Part shown: positions 11,209 through 22,218 of the stretch, piece after piece | Layout: the number at the start of each line of letters is the position of its first letter | Numbering within the stretch: the first letter of the stretch is position 1 | Position numbers and translations under genes: made by a program | NCBI RefSeq assembly: GCF_022539505.1 | Contig: NC_061508.1 | Span: 345,539,484 to 345,603,483 of the forward strand | Reading direction: 5' to 3' | DNA length: 64,000 bases | Origin: Lolium rigidum | Lineage: Eukaryota; Streptophyta; Magnoliopsida; Poales; Poaceae | Notes under the pieces: generated by a model | What the model was told of the DNA's origin: nothing | Database searches by the model: none | Seen by the model: only the letters and a program-made list of their open reading frames with translations

Positions 11209-12096
11209 GAAAACAAATCTTTTCTTTCTTCATTATAGACGAACCAGTCTCCCCTATCTTCCTGTTGAATTGGTGCTTTGTAGTGGCCGGTCATCCAGAC
11301 CTTCTATATAGCTCTTCAATCCATCCTCTTAAAAGTCAGCCTAACTTTTTTCAACAGTGAAATTACTGATTGAAGTGGTAGATAATAGGGAGGTTACATC
11401 TAGACAAGAACGTGACCTTTTCTTTCTAGTGTTTGTATTAAGCATTATCTCGAAATTTGTTGACTAACTCAGACACTCAGTTTAGAGTATTGGAATGGTA
11501 TATAGGGTAAACCAAAGCCCTTACTCCCCATTCTTTATGTCTTACGTTCTTACATCTCCATCGAGCCATTTCCTGATCCCAAAACCTATAACATACATAT
11601 ATGATGGCAAATCATGAAACTAGCTAGGGAGACATCAAACATATATGCTTGCTAGATTACGGTAGATACTACATGTATGGTTTTGCCTGCTCTCGGAACT
11701 ATTTGATCCGTGTATTCATCGAAAACAGCATTTGACCCTCGTGGTTCTTGTAAGTACCAATGGTTGAAAGGATCATCATCAGAAGGCAGGAACAGGGTAC
11801 CATGCATGTTGGTTCTAGAATCTTTTGTTTGTCACTGCTTCTCTTTTTCCCATTGCTCTCAGCGTATATCATAGACTAAGATGGCTTCAGGTACAACCTA
11901 TATGTGATAATGTGTATGAGTAGTGCAACATGTTTTTTTTATTTCCCTACAACACAAATATAACAAAATAAAAGAGGGAAAATTTCTAGAGTACTACTAA
12001 TGGTGTTGAGCTCGCCCGAGATAGATGAGAGCTACATATATATCGGATAGGAGGTATGAGAAATAAAGTCCAGTATAACTCAACCACAAGGCGGAT
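11209..12096. other. Intergenic; 11640-11880 matches 29390-29580
   Basis: No gene recognised. Bases about 11640-11880 share GTAAGTACCAAT, GGATCATCAT and TTCTAGAATCT in the same order and spacing with about 29390-29580. The two form one end of a local segmental duplication. Confidence 0.6.
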
Positions 12097-12109
12097 GGTG
12101 GGTAGGTGC

Positions 12110-12247
12110 GTTACTATAAAAAAATGATTAGCGCAATCCAAAGTGCTTTGCTTTTACTAGAAGCAATTGTATTCACAACACCAAATTGCGAATACGAAGA
12201 TTCAAACCTTGGGTGGGCTGGTATGCATTAGCCCATCCCAACCACCG
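12110..12247 (-). mobile_element. tRNA-derived SINE, 138 bp, with 13-bp TSD
   Basis: Read on the minus strand it starts CGGTGGTTGGGATGGG (RNA polymerase III box A-like), has GGTTTGAATC (box B-like, 12199-12208 on the plus strand) about 40 bases later, and ends in a T-rich tail. The perfect 13-bp repeat GGTGGGTAGGTGC flanks it at 12097-12109 and 12248-12260. This structure defines a SINE. The similarity is to a tRNA head; I do not assign a named family. Confidence 0.85.
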
Positions 12248-12260
12248 GGTGGGTAGGTGC

Positions 12261-12654
12261 ATCACAATAGATGAGCTATTTGCTTCCTATCATGGTTTGC
12301 AGATTGGGATTTCTAATACATTTTGTTTGTAAGTAGACACAGATAGAATGGCATCACAATGTCACAATATTATGAATTTTTTATTTTATATGTGATCTAA
12401 GTATGTATTAATTAAATAAACCTCAAGTACATTTAAATTTTAATATAAATCTATGATTTGAGCATAATCTATGGTGGACAAGGCCGTCTCATCTCCCACT
12501 ATAGTAATTTTTCTTCTTCTTGGGCATTTCCTTTGACATATTCTTTTATATTCTCTGTACCTTTTCCTTGTTGAACATAGCTAGTTAAACGTTACGTTTC
12601 TCTGTGTTTGCATTGCTTTTCACTTGTTTAGGAAAATATTTTAATGTTTTTGAA
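12261..12654. other. Intergenic, AT-rich, nothing recognised
   Basis: No coding sequence or element ends are visible in this stretch. Confidence 0.5.
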
Positions 12655-14098
12655 ATGAGGCAAAAGATTTTCCATTTTCATTGATAAACAGGAATTTTAG
12701 AGTTGAGAACAAGTGCCTAGGAAAAACCTAAGACTTTGACACAAGCCTACTCTCATAGCTCAAATATTTTGCACCGGCCAAGCCCCAAGCGTGAGCCTCA
12801 TCTTTGATATTGGCAATGACCATGCATGCGGTAGATAATGGTGCCGAAACACTCTAGTGTTGCGCTCCTTCCAAACTTTCCAAGAAATAAGCATGATCAA
12901 GGAAGTCATTGCTTTTCTATGTTGCACTCTAGCCAATGCGATATTTGTCCACCACACATCAACGGAAGGCACATCACCCCAAGTCGCCATAAAACCCTCC
13001 GGGATGCCGCATCAAGAAAGAACCCCTCTCCAATCGTTTGGTAAATCTGCACTTGTACATTAGGTGGTCCGCCGTTTCTTGGACTTGATTACATAGGGGA
13101 CAATTTCCACAATTCTCCCATCCCCTACGCTGAAGTCTCTCCCCCGTCCACACTCGATTTTGCATAATCAACCAAGCAAAGAATTTATATTTTGGGGGCG
13201 CCTAAACTCTCCAAACCGTGGCATTGAGGGTGGTCGGGATGAGGCCCTCAAATTGCATCTTGTAGGCCAAAGAAGCAGAGTACTTTCCATCATTAGTGAA
13301 CTTCCAAATAATGGTGTCAGGGACATCATGCTCAAGGTGCACATCCGCAAGGAGGCCCCAAAGGTTGACAAATTCCTCAATGTGTAACAAACCAAAGTTG
13401 TGAGAGGGCTTGATTTGGTTGACCCAATATAGTTGTTGTGGAGAGCTTTCTGCACATTGCAATTCTTCTTTTTGACAACTTGTAGAGCGCATGGGCCAAG
13501 TCTTGTGGGCAAATACCCCCAAGCCAAGGGGAAGACTAGAACTTCGCCTTCTCCCCATTACCAATATTAACGAGGGTAGCAGCCACAAAGATCTTTCTAT
13601 CATTCTTGTTGCAGGGATTTCCAAGGCCAATCCAAGCTTTGGTGTCGTCGGTCCATTCATGCCATAACCAAGAAGTCTAAGGGCGGCGGAAAACTTCTCA
13701 AGGTGCAAGATACCAAGGCCCCCTAACTTAGTAGGGCGACACACTTTGTTCCAATTTACTTTCCGCTTGCCGCCGGTCACCTTGTCCCGCGCTGCCCAAA
13801 GATAAGCACGAAGAAGCGCCATGATCCTTTGGGTGACCATCTTTGGAAGGTCAATGAAGGTGATGTGGAAGATTTCTTGGGAAGTGAGAACGGAGCGAAC
13901 CAAGACCCTTCTACCGGCCATGTTAACATTTTTCCAATTTCTGGAATCAAACTTCCCGGCGATTTTATCTTCCAAGTATTGTATATCCGCATGTTTGAGT
14001 CTATTGACCGTCAAAGGTAAGCACAAATAGCGCATTGGAAAGGTTGTTATCCTTGGCGGGAAAGGTTGGAGGATGTCATCAAGGTCAAGACCATCACA
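12655..14098 (-). pseudogene. LINE reverse-transcriptase C-terminal fragment, antisense
   Basis: On the minus strand the frame from about 14095 reads the post-catalytic part of a plant LINE polyprotein (MRYLCLPLTVNRLKHADIQY, then RVLVRSVLTSQEIFHITFIDLP and GGLGILHLEKFSAALRL). It then passes through a frameshift near 13200-13550 into the zinc-binding block (CPLCNQVQETADHLMYKC) and ends near 12760. A T-rich stretch around 12663-12690 on the plus strand corresponds to the 3' tail. It is 5'-truncated and frameshifted, a different family from the LINE at 292/9163. Confidence 0.8.
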
Positions 14099-14945
14099 TT
14101 GAATCGATGCAACAAGACTTTTTTAGGAAAATACTGTAATGACAACAAGATTTGGGTGCTAGAGACTATCATTCAGTTAACTGGGAAAATATTTGCAGAC
14201 CTAGTTCCCTTGGAGATTTGGAGTTCTCAAACTGAGATTGATGAACATCTGCTTGGTAGGGAAATTGTTGTGGAAACTAGAAAATGAGAAAGTAATCTGG
14301 CAATAAAATTTGCACAGAAAATATCTTAATAATCAAATATTAACCAATTGACTATTGTCATGTTGATATCTTAACTACGAACAATGGTGGGTATGTCTCT
14401 AAGCCTGATGCAAGTAGTGAGAAATTATGCAGATTTTTCCAAAAAAAAGCATTAACAGGTCTTGAGATTAAACTACACATGCACGCATGATTTAAGCGAC
14501 ATTTTAATCTTTCTAGTTTGTTTATTCACCCAAAAGAGTCACCTCCACAGGTTAAGCTAAGTGTTGCGGTACATGATTCCAGTTCAAGTCACACATAAAT
14601 TCCTCTGCTGATCAGCCTGATCTACAAGAGTTGTGTCCTGTATTCCCTTAGTTCCCTTCAGATACAACATATAGGTAGCTACAAGCCCACACACTGGTCA
14701 GAACAGTCTGAAGAGCTGTACTAAATCCTGATATGTTCTTCACCAGTAGCCAAGGTGCGTGTGCGCCTGTCCATATTGCATGCATCTGTGCCTGCCTGAA
14801 GATTTTTTTTTTTTTTCGAAAGGCTGTGACTCCCACCAGGGCATCCACTATCTGAAGACACTGAATCACTAACTAATTATGTTTCCTTTTTCTTGACGTA
14901 CGTGGAGACCACGAATCACTGCAAGACAGTTATTGAAGCAAATAA
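14099..14945. other. 3' flank of the IBH1-like gene; matches 32096-32400
   Basis: From about 14452 the sequence (AAACTACACATGCA, GATCTACAAGAG, CCTGATAT-TTCTTCACCA, CCACTATCTGAAG) matches 32100-32400 in the same order. This is the second block of the local segmental duplication. It probably includes the 3' untranslated region of the gene at 14946-15563. A run of about 15 T lies near 14805. Confidence 0.55.
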
Positions 14946-15563
14946 TTAGTAAGAAGTCCTAGGCAGAACTGTACAAAGAAAAGACAGGGAAACGGAATAA
15001 TTTCGATCGATAGCCAGTTTGTTATGCACCTGTAGGATACTCGAGCCGGATATTTGCACGGCTTCCGACACCTGGCGGAGGACGTCGACCTGAGCGCGCA
15101 GGTGGACGACGTAGTCCATGGCCTCGCGGAGCAGGGTGGCCTCGTCGACGGCGGCGTCCCGGCCTCCCGGTATCACCTCCCTCAGCGCCATGGTCCTCCT
15201 ACTCACCAGCTTCCTCGCAACCTCACCTCCATTACTACTGCTGCCACCGCCAGCACGAGCTGATCTCGTCAAGGTCCTCTTCCGGCCGCGGCACCTGATC
15301 ACGATCCTCCTGCACCTCTGCACCTTGCACGCACTGGACGCCGGAGCCAAGATGGCTCTTGTCCACCTCGCGCCGGCTCCACGGGCAGCCGCCATGGCGA
15401 CATCGGCAGAGGACTTGACAGCGAGCTTCCTCTCATGAAGGCTCATGGCGGCGCCGACGGATGACGAATCATGTTTGCTCGTGTGCTCCTGCTGGAGCTG
15501 GAGACTTACAAGGAGGTTCTCGAGGAACGCTTGCCTGAAGGACTTGGTGCTAGGGCCTTGCAT
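14946..15563 (-). CDS. IBH1-like atypical helix-loop-helix transcription factor
   Basis: Predicted 205 residues. The N-terminal MQGPSTKSFRQAFLENLLVS, the central SLHERKLAVKSSADVAMAAARG and ARWTRAIL blocks (residues 41-72) and the HLH at about 112-170 (VARKLVSRRTMALREVIPGG, then DEATLLREAMDYVVHLRAQV) match the IBH1/bHLH147-150 type. Members lack a true basic region, do not bind E-boxes well, and restrain cell elongation by pairing with growth-promoting HLH proteins downstream of brassinosteroid. I chose the ATG at 15563 because conservation begins there and a TATA-like box lies about 105 bases upstream. An in-frame extension to 15764 would cross that promoter. Residues after about 170 do not look conserved; CTACAG|GTGCAT near 15030 could be a splice donor, so the C-terminus is uncertain. 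Its upstream region is triplicated. Confidence 0.8.
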   Translation of the reverse strand: MQGPSTKSFRQAFLENLLVSLQLQQEHTSKHDSSSVGAAMSLHERKLAVKSSADVAMAAARGAGARWTRAILAPASSACKVQRCRRIVIRCRGRKRTLTRSARAGGGSSSNGGEVARKLVSRRTMALREVIPGGRDAAVDEATLLREAMDYVVHLRAQVDVLRQVSEAVQISGSSILQVHNKLAIDRNYSVSLSFLCTVLPRTSY

Positions 15564-15665
15564 GGCTGAACTTGTCTGCTGTTTTGCCTTGAGCAGAGAC
15601 GAATGCAAGTGCTTGTGGTAAGTAATGTTGATGGATAGGTAGCATGAGCATAGGCACTCCTGCTG

Positions 15666-15673
15666 CTTAAATA
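15666..15673 (-). promoter_or_regulatory. TATA-like box of the IBH1-like gene
   Basis: TATTTAAG on the minus strand, 103-110 bases before the chosen start codon. It would give a 5' untranslated region of roughly 75 bases. The same motif is kept, as TATTTATC, at the corresponding place of the second upstream copy (about 16250). Confidence 0.55.
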
Positions 15674-16252
15674 CGAGTCTCCGGCATGCATGTGATGTGT
15701 CGCTAACATATACTACATTCTGTATAGCATGTGCAACCCGATTGCTACATAATCTCTCACACATGATTTTTGTTGCTCGATCCTTGGGGATATTAACATC
15801 TGTGCTATCACGTTAATAGTGTTTGTTGACATGGCATGTCTCGTTCGTTACGAATCGATGCACACATGTCTGGGACTTAAAGCCTAAAAGTAGACGACTT
15901 GTCGACTTTTGCGATGTCCTTAATACGGCCTGCAGACGTGCTCATATTCTTCCATGATTGTACATTGTCATATGCTAGGTATGGACGTAGAATCGACAAG
16001 TAGGGCACAAAATGGCCACAAGCTTAAGGTCTCCCAAGCCCATGATGACAACAAAATTTCTGAGCTGGCTCCCGTGTTATCGTCACACTCACTCAGAAAT
16101 GGCCAGCTTGAAAAGTTGAAAGGTATATCACTCTAGATTGGCCGCCCGTAGCAAGTACATCACCAGATGGCCATCTCAAATACGTCTTCGTCATGCATAT
16201 GCTGGGTATGGATACAAAGATGGACAAGTACTATGCAAGACGTCCACGAGAT
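15669..16252 (-). repeat. Upstream repeat of the IBH1-like gene, copy 1
   Basis: Begins (plus strand) AAATACGAGTCTCCGGCATG and runs to the start of the next copy 584 bases on. It contains the promoter-proximal region of the gene. Shared landmarks with copy 2 include CATGTGCAACCCGATT, GGGACTTAAAGCCTAAAAGT and AGCTTAAGGTCTCCCAAG. Confidence 0.85.
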
Positions 16253-16795
16253 AAATACGAGTCTCCGGCATGCATGTGATGTGTCGCTAACATATATACT
16301 GTATAGCATGTGCAACCCGATTCCTACATAATCTCTCACACATGATTTTTGTTGCTACTTGTTGATGTAGACATGGCATGTTCTGTTCAATACGATCGAT
16401 GCACATGTGTGGGACTTAAAGCCTAAAAGTAGGCGACTTGTCGACTTTGGCGATGTCCTTAATTAATACGGCATGCAGTCGTGCCCATATTCTTCCATGA
16501 TTATAAATTGTCGTATGCTAGGTATATAGTATGAATGTAGAATCGACAAGTACGGAACATGTCCACAAGCTTAAGGTCTCCCAAGCGCATGATGACAACA
16601 AAATTTCCGAGCTGGCTCCCCGTGTCATCGTCACACTGAAATGGCCAGCTTGAAAGTTGAAAGGTAATATCACACTGGATTCGCCGCCCGTAGAACAAGA
16701 TGCACGCATTGCAAGTACCCAGCTGGCTGTCTCAAATACGTTGTTATCGTGCATCGCATGCACTAGCTACGTATTATCATTGGGTATTGTTATCT
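16253..16795 (-). repeat. Upstream repeat of the IBH1-like gene, copy 2
   Basis: Direct tandem duplicate of 15669-16252, starting with the same AAATACGAGTCTCCGGCATG and keeping the order of all landmarks, with small indels. It breaks off at ATTGGGTATTG near 16790, where a LINE ORF1-like remnant begins. It has no coding region of its own. Confidence 0.85.
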
Positions 16796-18534
16796 CCACG
16801 CACATCGCCATCGGGGATCTTGGTGCCGGAGTGCCCTCCTCCTCCGTCGCCTCCCCTGGGGGAGATGGATTTCCCTTGGTTGCCGTCTCGTTCTGCTGGT
16901 GTTGGGTCGGCAACCGCGTCGCTTCTTACGGCTGCTCCACCGCGACGCCGCCATCGGTCCTGGTCTCCTTGGTTCGCATGGGAGACCAACTCGTTGCTCT
17001 GCCGGCGCTCGTGGTGCTGCTGCCAGTGCTGGGAGACGCGTTGCCTCTAGGGTTGGCGGAGCATGACGCGATGGTGGAGGTGGGCATGGGTGGGCGATCT
17101 GGGCCGGCCTACTTGGGCATCGTTGGCCAATCTCGTCCCATGGTTCCTTCCCAGCCCACGTGAGGACACGAGGGGTTGCGCCGCTCGATGGAGCACACGT
17201 GTTCGAGGGGAAAAAGGAGGGGTCACAATCGCTTTGGACTCATCCCCATCAGAGTATTTCGCATAGTTTAAAATAGCGGGCTATTTCATTTAGCCGCAAT
17301 TTTTTTGGAGGCTATAAAAGGCAATAGCCGGGTTATAGCGGGCTATTCCATTTAGCATTTTTTAAAATTTTTGAAATATTTCAGTCATATCTTACCAAAA
17401 GAAGAGCAAAAATATGACTCAAATACGATTCGTGATACAAACTATTCATCAAATAAGTATTCAGTTATTCAACTCACAAGTTTTATCTAATTATATTGAA
17501 CGCAAATTCGAAAAACAAGAAATAAAAAAGAGAAGAGAAGAGAAATTTAAAATGCAGGAGATTTAGCGGCTAAATTAAAGGCTAAATAGGGGCTAAATTG
17601 GGCTATAGCCTGCTTTTAACGGTTTTTTCTCATTTAGCCTATAAAGGGCATAGCCGCAGCGGCAGGTCTCCCGAAAGGCTATAGCCGGGCTATAGCCAGG
17701 CTATAGCCGGCTATTTAAAACCATGCTATTTCGACTATACCCTGCCGTCGTAGATACTTAAGTGGCTTTGGCTCTCACCCGGTAATCCAGCGATAGAGTT
17801 TCTGGCTCGAGATTGGGACGTTTGTCGCAACATTTCTCGTGCTAAAACCCTCTCCCTCCACACCACCCCGTCTCTAGCGAGGTGTTCCCGCATCTCTCCA
17901 TGATGGACCGTGATCGCTACTGCCATGGGAACCGTCCCTATGATGAAGCCCAAGGTGGGGACAACCACAGCAGAGATCAAGATCTTAGACAGAAGCTCGA
18001 TATATCAAGAGCAAGAGGAGCACTGCCGCCAACAACGTCAATGCGACCCAGGATCTTGACTAGGCGGGGTCCTCGTCGTGGCGCCAAGATGAGGAACGTT
18101 AGTGCCAGGATGCCTCTCGACGACCACCGCCCCCTCCTGGACCGCGAGGGTGTGACTTAGGTCAGGGCGCTGGGAGGCGGTCTCTTCGCCAACCTAGGGT
18201 GCCGCAAGGGCCAAGGCCTTCCCAGACGCCAGCCGATGCTTCTGGCTAGGGTGTGGCTGGCATTACCAACCAGGTGGCGGCGCACATGACATGCTACAAC
18301 TGCGGGAAGCAAGCCATGTTCAAGCAGACCGCACCGCGGGGCCGTTGACGCACTCTAGATCCCTTCTGGGTGTGTTTTGGAGGAGGTCAGCGGGGCTTCT
18401 TCTGCTGCGAGGTGCCTGAAGAGGAAATTACAGCAGACGATTACCAATTATAACATCGTGATTATCGATGCTGGGGGCCTTTCGGAGGAGGAAGTGGAAG
18501 AAGAATTCAAACATCTTGTAGATGAGAACTAGGA
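16796..18534 (+). pseudogene. Probable LINE ORF1-like remnant, 5' part
   Basis: GC-rich sequence interrupts the third upstream repeat. Around 17899-18160 the frame is rich in Arg and Asp, and at about 18292-18345 it has a zinc-knuckle start (CYNCGKQA) whose later Cys/His residues are lost. The tail at about 18470-18530 is acidic. This arrangement suggests the nucleic-acid-binding first protein of a plant LINE, heavily decayed. I could not find a target-site duplication. A decayed gag-like protein or a captured gene is an alternative. Confidence 0.4.
17262..17725. mobile_element. hAT-like MITE, 464 bp, rich in CTATAGCC repeats
   Basis: Ends CATAGTTTAAAATAGC and (reverse complement of the right end) CATGGTTTTAAATAGC. 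Flanks GTATTTCG (17254-17261) and CTATTTCG (17726-17733) form an 8-bp duplication with one mismatch, as expected for hAT. Subterminal regions consist of many GGCTATAGCC/GGCTAAAT repeats. There is no coding capacity. Confidence 0.7.
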
Positions 18535-18808
18535 TTGGCTAAGTGCGCAAGCTGACACAGTAATGGTTTGCAAACTGGAAAGGTAGATTACGCTAGATAC
18601 GGCCGTCACAAGTACACCCAGCTGGCCGTCTCAAACACATCATCATTGGGTATTGTCGCGTATGTTTGCTATGGATACAAGGATGGACAATTACGACCCA
18701 ACATGTCCACGTGCTTAAGGTCTCCGAAACTCTCTACGCTACGATGACAAATTAATTACTGATCTCACACAGTCAGACAGAAAAAAATGTTGGAGGAGCT
18801 CCGGGAAG
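18535..18808 (-). repeat. Upstream repeat of the IBH1-like gene, partial copy 3
   Basis: CAAGTACACCCAGCTGGCCGTCTCAAA, ATTGGGTATTGTCGCGTATG and TGGATACAAGGATGGACAA match the distal parts of copies 1 and 2 (given here as separate short landmarks). It was part of the same tandem series before the remnant at 16796-18534 was inserted. Confidence 0.7.
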
Positions 18809-19220
18809 TAAGGGCATCTCCAACGCAGCGACCCAAACGGACGTCCGTTTTGGGTCGTTTGGGTCGTCGCGCGGACACACGGACAGCGTTTCGCGTCCGT
18901 GGATCCGTTTGGATCGCACAGTACGCCCAGCGCTCTGACCCAAATAATTATTTCTCCTCCTTCTTCTTAGTAGTACTAGTTGCCACGCCAGACCGCGCTC
19001 GGCACGCCACGCCGGAGGTCGCTGCGCCACGCCACGCCGGAGGCCGCGCCGCACGAACGGCCGAGGGAGTTCAGTGCTAGTGAGCGGCCGCCCTCCTTTC
19101 CCCCGTCCTCCATGAGGGCGGTTCGTCACAAGAGGGCGCGCATCAGGCCGTGTCCTGCCTGTGTATGACGTGCTCGCTGGGAACATGGCTGCGCCCGCCG
19201 GTGAGACTGCGCCACGCCAC

Positions 19221-21010
19221 TGTTGGAGATATGCCCAAGAGGCAATAATAAAGTGGTTATTATAATATCTTTGTGTTTATGATAAATGTTTGCATACCAT
19301 GCTATAATTGTATTAACCGAAACATTGGTACATGTGTGTTATGTAAACAACAAGGAGTCCCTAGTAAGCCTCTTGTATAACTAGCTTGTTGATTAATGGA
19401 TGATCATGGTTTCGTGATCATGAACATTGGATGTTATTAATAACAAGGTTAAATCATTAGTTGAATGATATAATGGACACACACCCAAATGAGCGTAGCA
19501 TAAGATCAAGTCATTAAGTTCAATTTGCTATAAGCTTTCGATACATAGTTGTCTTAGTCCTTCGACCATGAGATCATATAAATCACTTACACCGGAAGGG
19601 TACTTTGATTACATCAAACGCCATTGCGTAAATGGGTGGTTATAAAGATGGGATTAAGTATTTGGAAAGTGTGAGTTGAGGCATATGGATCAATAGTGGG
19701 ATTTGTCCATCCTGATGACGGATAGATATACTCTGGGCCCTCTCGGTGGAATGTCGTCTGATTAGCTTGCAAGCATATGATTTGATCATAAGAGATGATA
19801 TACCGCGGTACGAGTAAAGAGTACTTGTCAGTAACGAGGTTGAACAAGGTATGGAGATACCGATGATCAAACCTCGGATAAGTAAAATATCGTGTGACAA
19901 AGGGAAATTGACATCGTATGTATATGGTTCATTCGATCACATAGTTCATCGTTGAATATGTAGGAGTCATTACGGATCTCCAGCATCCCACTGATGATTA
20001 TTGATCGGAGAGGAGTCTCGATCATGTCCGCACATTCTCGAACCGTAGGGTGACACACTTAAGGTTGCGATGTTGCTAGGGGTAGTTTTGGGATTAAAGA
20101 AATAGTTTTGGAGAGTTACGGAATTGTTCCGGGAAGATGATTAATAATTTATTAATTAATTGAATTAGTAAATATTAATATATATTTATTTAATAGAAAT
20201 AAATATAAGACTAAAAATAGTCTATGAGTAGTTTTGTTAATGGGCCAATTTAGTAGCTCATGTAGACAGACTATTAAAGAAAAGAAGGAAAAGAAAAAAA
20301 GAGGTGGCCGGGCTGAGCCGGCCGGTGCTCTCACGAGCGCCAGGCCAAGGCCTTAGCCTTGAGCCACGCTGTGAGTGCCTTGGGCCATCCATACAAGCAA
20401 GCAAAGGCCAAGGCATCGTTTGCCTGTACGGCCGGCCGATCGATCCGATCGATCGATTGCTTGTAAAATCGGCAAAACATGGTTTGCTTGGCTTGCACGC
20501 AATTGGCTGATCGTGGGCGCCTATAAAAGGATAGGCGCGTACGGTACAATGAGATTTTTTGTGTGCTGCAGCTTTGCTCCGTTTGCTACTCCTTCTGCCT
20601 AGTTTCTTCCACCCAACGCGAACAGGCGAAGCCCTGTCCGTGCAAACTCTCCACCACCACCATACCGTCGTGCTGCTGGAATAGATCCCATCTACCACAT
20701 CTCCCCGCTTGCTGGAACAAGGAGGAGGTGTCTTCATCGAGCCGTACGTGTGACCGAGTACGGAGGTGCTGCCCGCTTGTAGTGCCGGAAGGATCGTCAT
20801 CGCGATCTTGAGATCGGCAAGTGAACGACTACATCATCCACGAGATCTGATCTCGTTTCCGCTTAGCGATCTACAAGGGTATGTGGATCCAACCTTTCTC
20901 GTTGCTTCAATCTAGTAGATTAGATCTTGGTGTTTTTCCATAGATTGGATCTTGGATTTATTCGTCTTGCGGTAGGAAATTTTTTGTTTTCTATGCTACG
21001 AACCCCTTCA
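19221..21010 (+). repeat. 5' LTR of the Copia element
   Basis: 1790 bp, from TGTTGGAGATATGCCC to AACCCCTTCA. The U3/R promoter is marked by TATAAAAGG at 20522-20530, about 490 bases before the LTR end. Differences from the 3' LTR cluster at CAG/CTG positions. Confidence 0.97.
20522..20530 (+). promoter_or_regulatory. TATA box of the Copia 5' LTR
   Basis: TATAAAAGG, repeated in the 3' LTR at 27541-27549; transcription of the element would start about 30 bases downstream. Confidence 0.7.
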
Positions 21011-21011
21011 G

Positions 21012-21023
21012 TGGTATCAGAGC
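21012..21023 (+). other. Primer-binding site (tRNA-iMet) of the Copia element
   Basis: TGGTATCAGAGC, one base after the LTR end, is the standard site complementary to the 3' end of initiator methionine tRNA in plant Copia elements. Confidence 0.95.
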
Positions 21024-22218
21024 CATGTCTATGCATAGATCTGTTGCACGAGTAGAACACAATGGTTTTGTGGGCGGTGATGCTCTTGTTGCTTTAGTTT
21101 GTGTACTTTGCTTCTTGCGGGATGGTGGGATGAAGCGGCCCGAGCTAACCTTACATGACCGCGTCTCATGAGACTTGCTCCACGCTTGACATGCAACTTG
21201 TATTGCATAAGTGGCTTTGCGGGTGTCTCGTCTCTCCCACCATAGTGAAGATTGTAATTTACACTTCTATTGTCAACACTAGTATCACCGTTGTGGTTCA
21301 TGTTCGTAGGTAGATTGGATCTTACTCGAAAACCCTAAACCACGTAAAATATGCAAACCAAATTAGAGGCGTCTAACTTGTTTTTGCAGGGTTTGGTGAT
21401 GTGATATGGCCATGATGTGATGATGATTATATTTGATGTATGAGATGTTCATTATTGTATTATGGCAACCGGCAGGAGCCTAATGGTTGTCTTTAATTTT
21501 TGTTAAAGACCTGCGTGTCTATTCATCATGTAATAGCTTTATTTCAAGTAGTTGTTATAGTAGCTATAAGTGATGGACAACCATGAAGCGGCGCCACTGA
21601 CCTTGACGCCATGCCGGTGATGATGGAGATCATGTCCGTGCTTTGGAGATGGAGATCAAAAGCACAAGAAGAAAGGCCATATCATATCACACATTATGAA
21701 TTGCATGTGATGTTAATCCTTTTTATGCATCTTATTTTGCTTAGATCGCGACGGTAGCATTATAAGATGATCCCTCTCACTAAATATCAAGATAATAAAG
21801 TGTTCATCCTTAGTATGCACCGTTGCTAAGACTTGTCGTTTCGAAGCACCTCGTGATGATCGGGTGTGATAGACTCTACATGTGCATACAACGGGTGCAA
21901 GCCAGATTTGCACACGCGGATACCAAGGTTGCCTTGACGAGCCTAGCATGTACAGACATGGTCTCGGAACACGGGATACCGAAAGGTAGAGCATGAGTCA
22001 TATGAATGATATGATGAACACTTTGAGTGTTCGCCTTTGAAGCTACATCTTTTCTCGTGAAGATCGGACTTGGTGTAGTGAATTTGGTTCGTGTAATCAC
22101 TAAGACAATGCGAGGGATGTTGTTTTAAGTGGGAGTTCACCTAGTTAATTTCAGAATTAAAATTGAACTCAATTTATCATAAACTTAGTCTAAACTCTTT
22201 GCAAATATGTTGTAGATC
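21024..22218 (+). other. Copia leader between primer-binding site and gag
   Basis: Untranslated leader with no recognised gene; parts of it (21720-22090) are closely similar to 54935-55330 in the second Copia element. Confidence 0.7.

Noticed and set aside
14066..14287. 73-codon frame beside the antisense LINE
   Set aside because: It crosses the LINE boundary near 14098; the remaining part has no recognised family.
15564..15764. N-terminal extension of the IBH1-like protein to 15764
   Set aside because: The extra 67 codons cross the TATA-like box and are not similar to the family; conservation starts at 15563.
16657..17163. 168-codon frame as an independent gene
   Set aside because: Starts in the duplicated promoter repeat and crosses into the LINE ORF1-like remnant; hydrophobic low-complexity content without a domain.
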